42,875 nt of DNA, from positions 1-42,875 of the forward strand of contig PABM01000022.1 in assembly GCA_002702745.1 (NCBI GenBank), in the 5' to 3' direction. Made by a program: the position numbers and the translations under genes. The first letter of the stretch is position 1, and every line of letters starts with the position of its first letter. This document shows positions 42,066 to 42,875 of the stretch, one piece after another. The notes beneath the pieces were generated by a model that was given only the letters and a program-made list of their open reading frames with translations, was not told the origin of the DNA and made no database searches. This DNA is from Flavobacteriaceae bacterium (lineage in GTDB: Bacteria; Bacteroidota; Bacteroidia; Flavobacteriales; Flavobacteriaceae).

Positions 42066-42875
42066 TTATAATTTATCGACAATTTCCATTAGAGCTTCAT
42101 GATCTTTTTCTGTGTAGTCTAAATGCGTAACAATTCTAATTTTTTGAACACCCATTGAATGCCAATCGAAAATCACATTATGATTGGCAAAGTGGTTTAT
42201 GATTGGTTGCTTATTAACTGATTTATTTAATTCTATAATTATAATATTTGTTTCTACGCTATTAATCTTATTAACAATATCTTTTGAAGAAAACTTTTTT
42301 GCGATTTCTTTTGCTCTTCTGTGGTCATCTGAAAGTCTATTAATGTTGTTTTGTAAAGCATATAATCCAGCAGCTGCCAAGTACCCGACCTGACGCATAC
42401 CACCACCAAGAATTTTTCTAATTCTTATTGCTTTTTCCATCACTTTCCCCTTGCCTACCAAAACTGATCCAATCGGGCAACCAAGTCCTTTACTCAAACA
42501 AACAGAAATGGTGTCAAAAAAATTACCATATATTTTCGGATCATTATTCATAGCAATAATTGAATTCCATATTCTAGCTCCATCCATATGCAAACCAAGT
42601 TCATTTTCCGTACAAACCTTTTGTATTTTTTCAAATTCACTAATATCCCAACAATATCCACCCCCTTTGTTAGTGGTGTTTTCAAGGGATACCAGCTTTG
42701 TCATTGGAGAATGATAAAAATTCTTGGGATTAATTGCTTGTATTATTTTATCTGAATCAAAAAACCCTTTTTCTCCGTCAAGAAGTTTAAATGAAACACC
42801 ACTGTTAAATGATGCCCCGCCACCTTCATAATTATACACATGGGAATATTTGTGGGTAATAACCTGATCTCCAGG
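42066..42875 (-). CDS. Threonine aldolase-like PLP enzyme, 5' end outside the window
   Basis: The frame is open to the window edge; the residues before the internal GTG at 42839 read PGDQVITHKYSHVYNYEGGG, so the gene continues beyond 42875. About 269 residues are visible and about 70 N-terminal ones are missing compared with the family's usual 340. LHMDGARIWNS holds the PLP-ring aspartate, and the PLP lysine lies in SVCLSKGLGCPIGS. Low-specificity threonine aldolases cleave threonine and allo-threonine to glycine and acetaldehyde. GMRQVGYLAAAG is a family motif. Substrate preference cannot be read from the sequence. Confidence 0.9.
   Translation of the reverse strand, partial: PGDQVITHKYSHVYNYEGGGASFNSGVSFKLLDGEKGFFDSDKIIQAINPKNFYHSPMTKLVSLENTTNKGGGYCWDISEFEKIQKVCTENELGLHMDGARIWNSIIAMNNDPKIYGNFFDTISVCLSKGLGCPIGSVLVGKGKVMEKAIRIRKILGGGMRQVGYLAAAGLYALQNNINRLSDDHRRAKEIAKKFSSKDIVNKINSVETNIIIIELNKSVNKQPIINHFANHNVIFDWHSMGVQKIRIVTHLDYTEKDHEALMEIVDKL

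Noticed and set aside
1..42875. CRISPR arrays, insertion sequences, prophage, tRNA or rRNA genes
   Set aside because: No spaced direct repeats, transposase motifs, terminal inverted repeats or RNA gene structures were found on reading through the window.

Overview
This window looks like chromosomal backbone from a Bacteroidota, most likely Flavobacteriia, with a compact AT-rich genome. The evidence is a fused LpxC-FabZ gene, a PorX-type response regulator with a PglZ domain, lineage-typical orphan families (DUF6787-, DUF4834-, DUF4258-like and TIGR02757), very few GC-rich stretches, no Shine-Dalgarno-like leaders, and TAnnTTTG -7 promoter boxes in front of most first genes. An uncultivated marine flavobacterium would fit, but that is inference. 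I see no tRNA, rRNA, IS element, prophage or CRISPR. No gap between genes exceeds 300 bases; the longest (10713-10972) is extremely AT-rich and holds only promoters and an operator.

Layout. 64-5457 (-): lpxD, lpxC-fabZ, lpxA, efp, sucD, fabG, a tight lipid A/fatty acid/translation/TCA operon read leftward. 5576-7911 (+): porX (type IX secretion control), tsaE and a small membrane protein. 7908-11633: proline dehydrogenase, aroB, an Lrp regulator, and an XRE regulator/lipoprotein pair with a palindromic operator. 11620-17606 (-): ferredoxin, ychF, parE, parC. 17642-21093 (+): acyl-CoA reductase, serC, serA and a DUF6787-like gene. 21094-29976: msrA, lolD, a TIGR02757 protein, an S10 peptidase, a dihydroorotase-like protein without metal ligands, an esterase, an MBL hydrolase, a 477-aa conserved orphan, bcp and nth. 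29968-33664: a SigP-like ECF sigma factor with a newly called 45-aa ORF, and uvrA. 33758-37621 (-): a glycosyltransferase, a YfhO-like membrane protein and a DUF4834-like gene. 37718-42875: an outer-membrane protein, a GNAT-like acyltransferase, an alpha-oxoamine synthase, a cysteine-synthase-like enzyme and a truncated threonine aldolase.

How it fits together. Two parts of the window bear on envelope lipids: lipid A synthesis at the left end and a probable sulfonolipid (capnine) or sphingoid-base module at the right end. SerA and SerC make O-phosphoserine, a possible cysteate precursor. PorX and the SigP-like sigma factor are the two cytoplasmic regulators of type IX secretion known from Porphyromonas.

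The most interesting non-coding signal is the only roomy convergent junction, between uvrA and the glycosyltransferase gene. It holds a sigma-54-like -24/-12 element followed about 45 bases later by a strong intrinsic terminator, as expected for a small RNA of about 74 nt. Eight of nine convergent gene pairs are separated by at most 3 bases or overlap at their stop codons.
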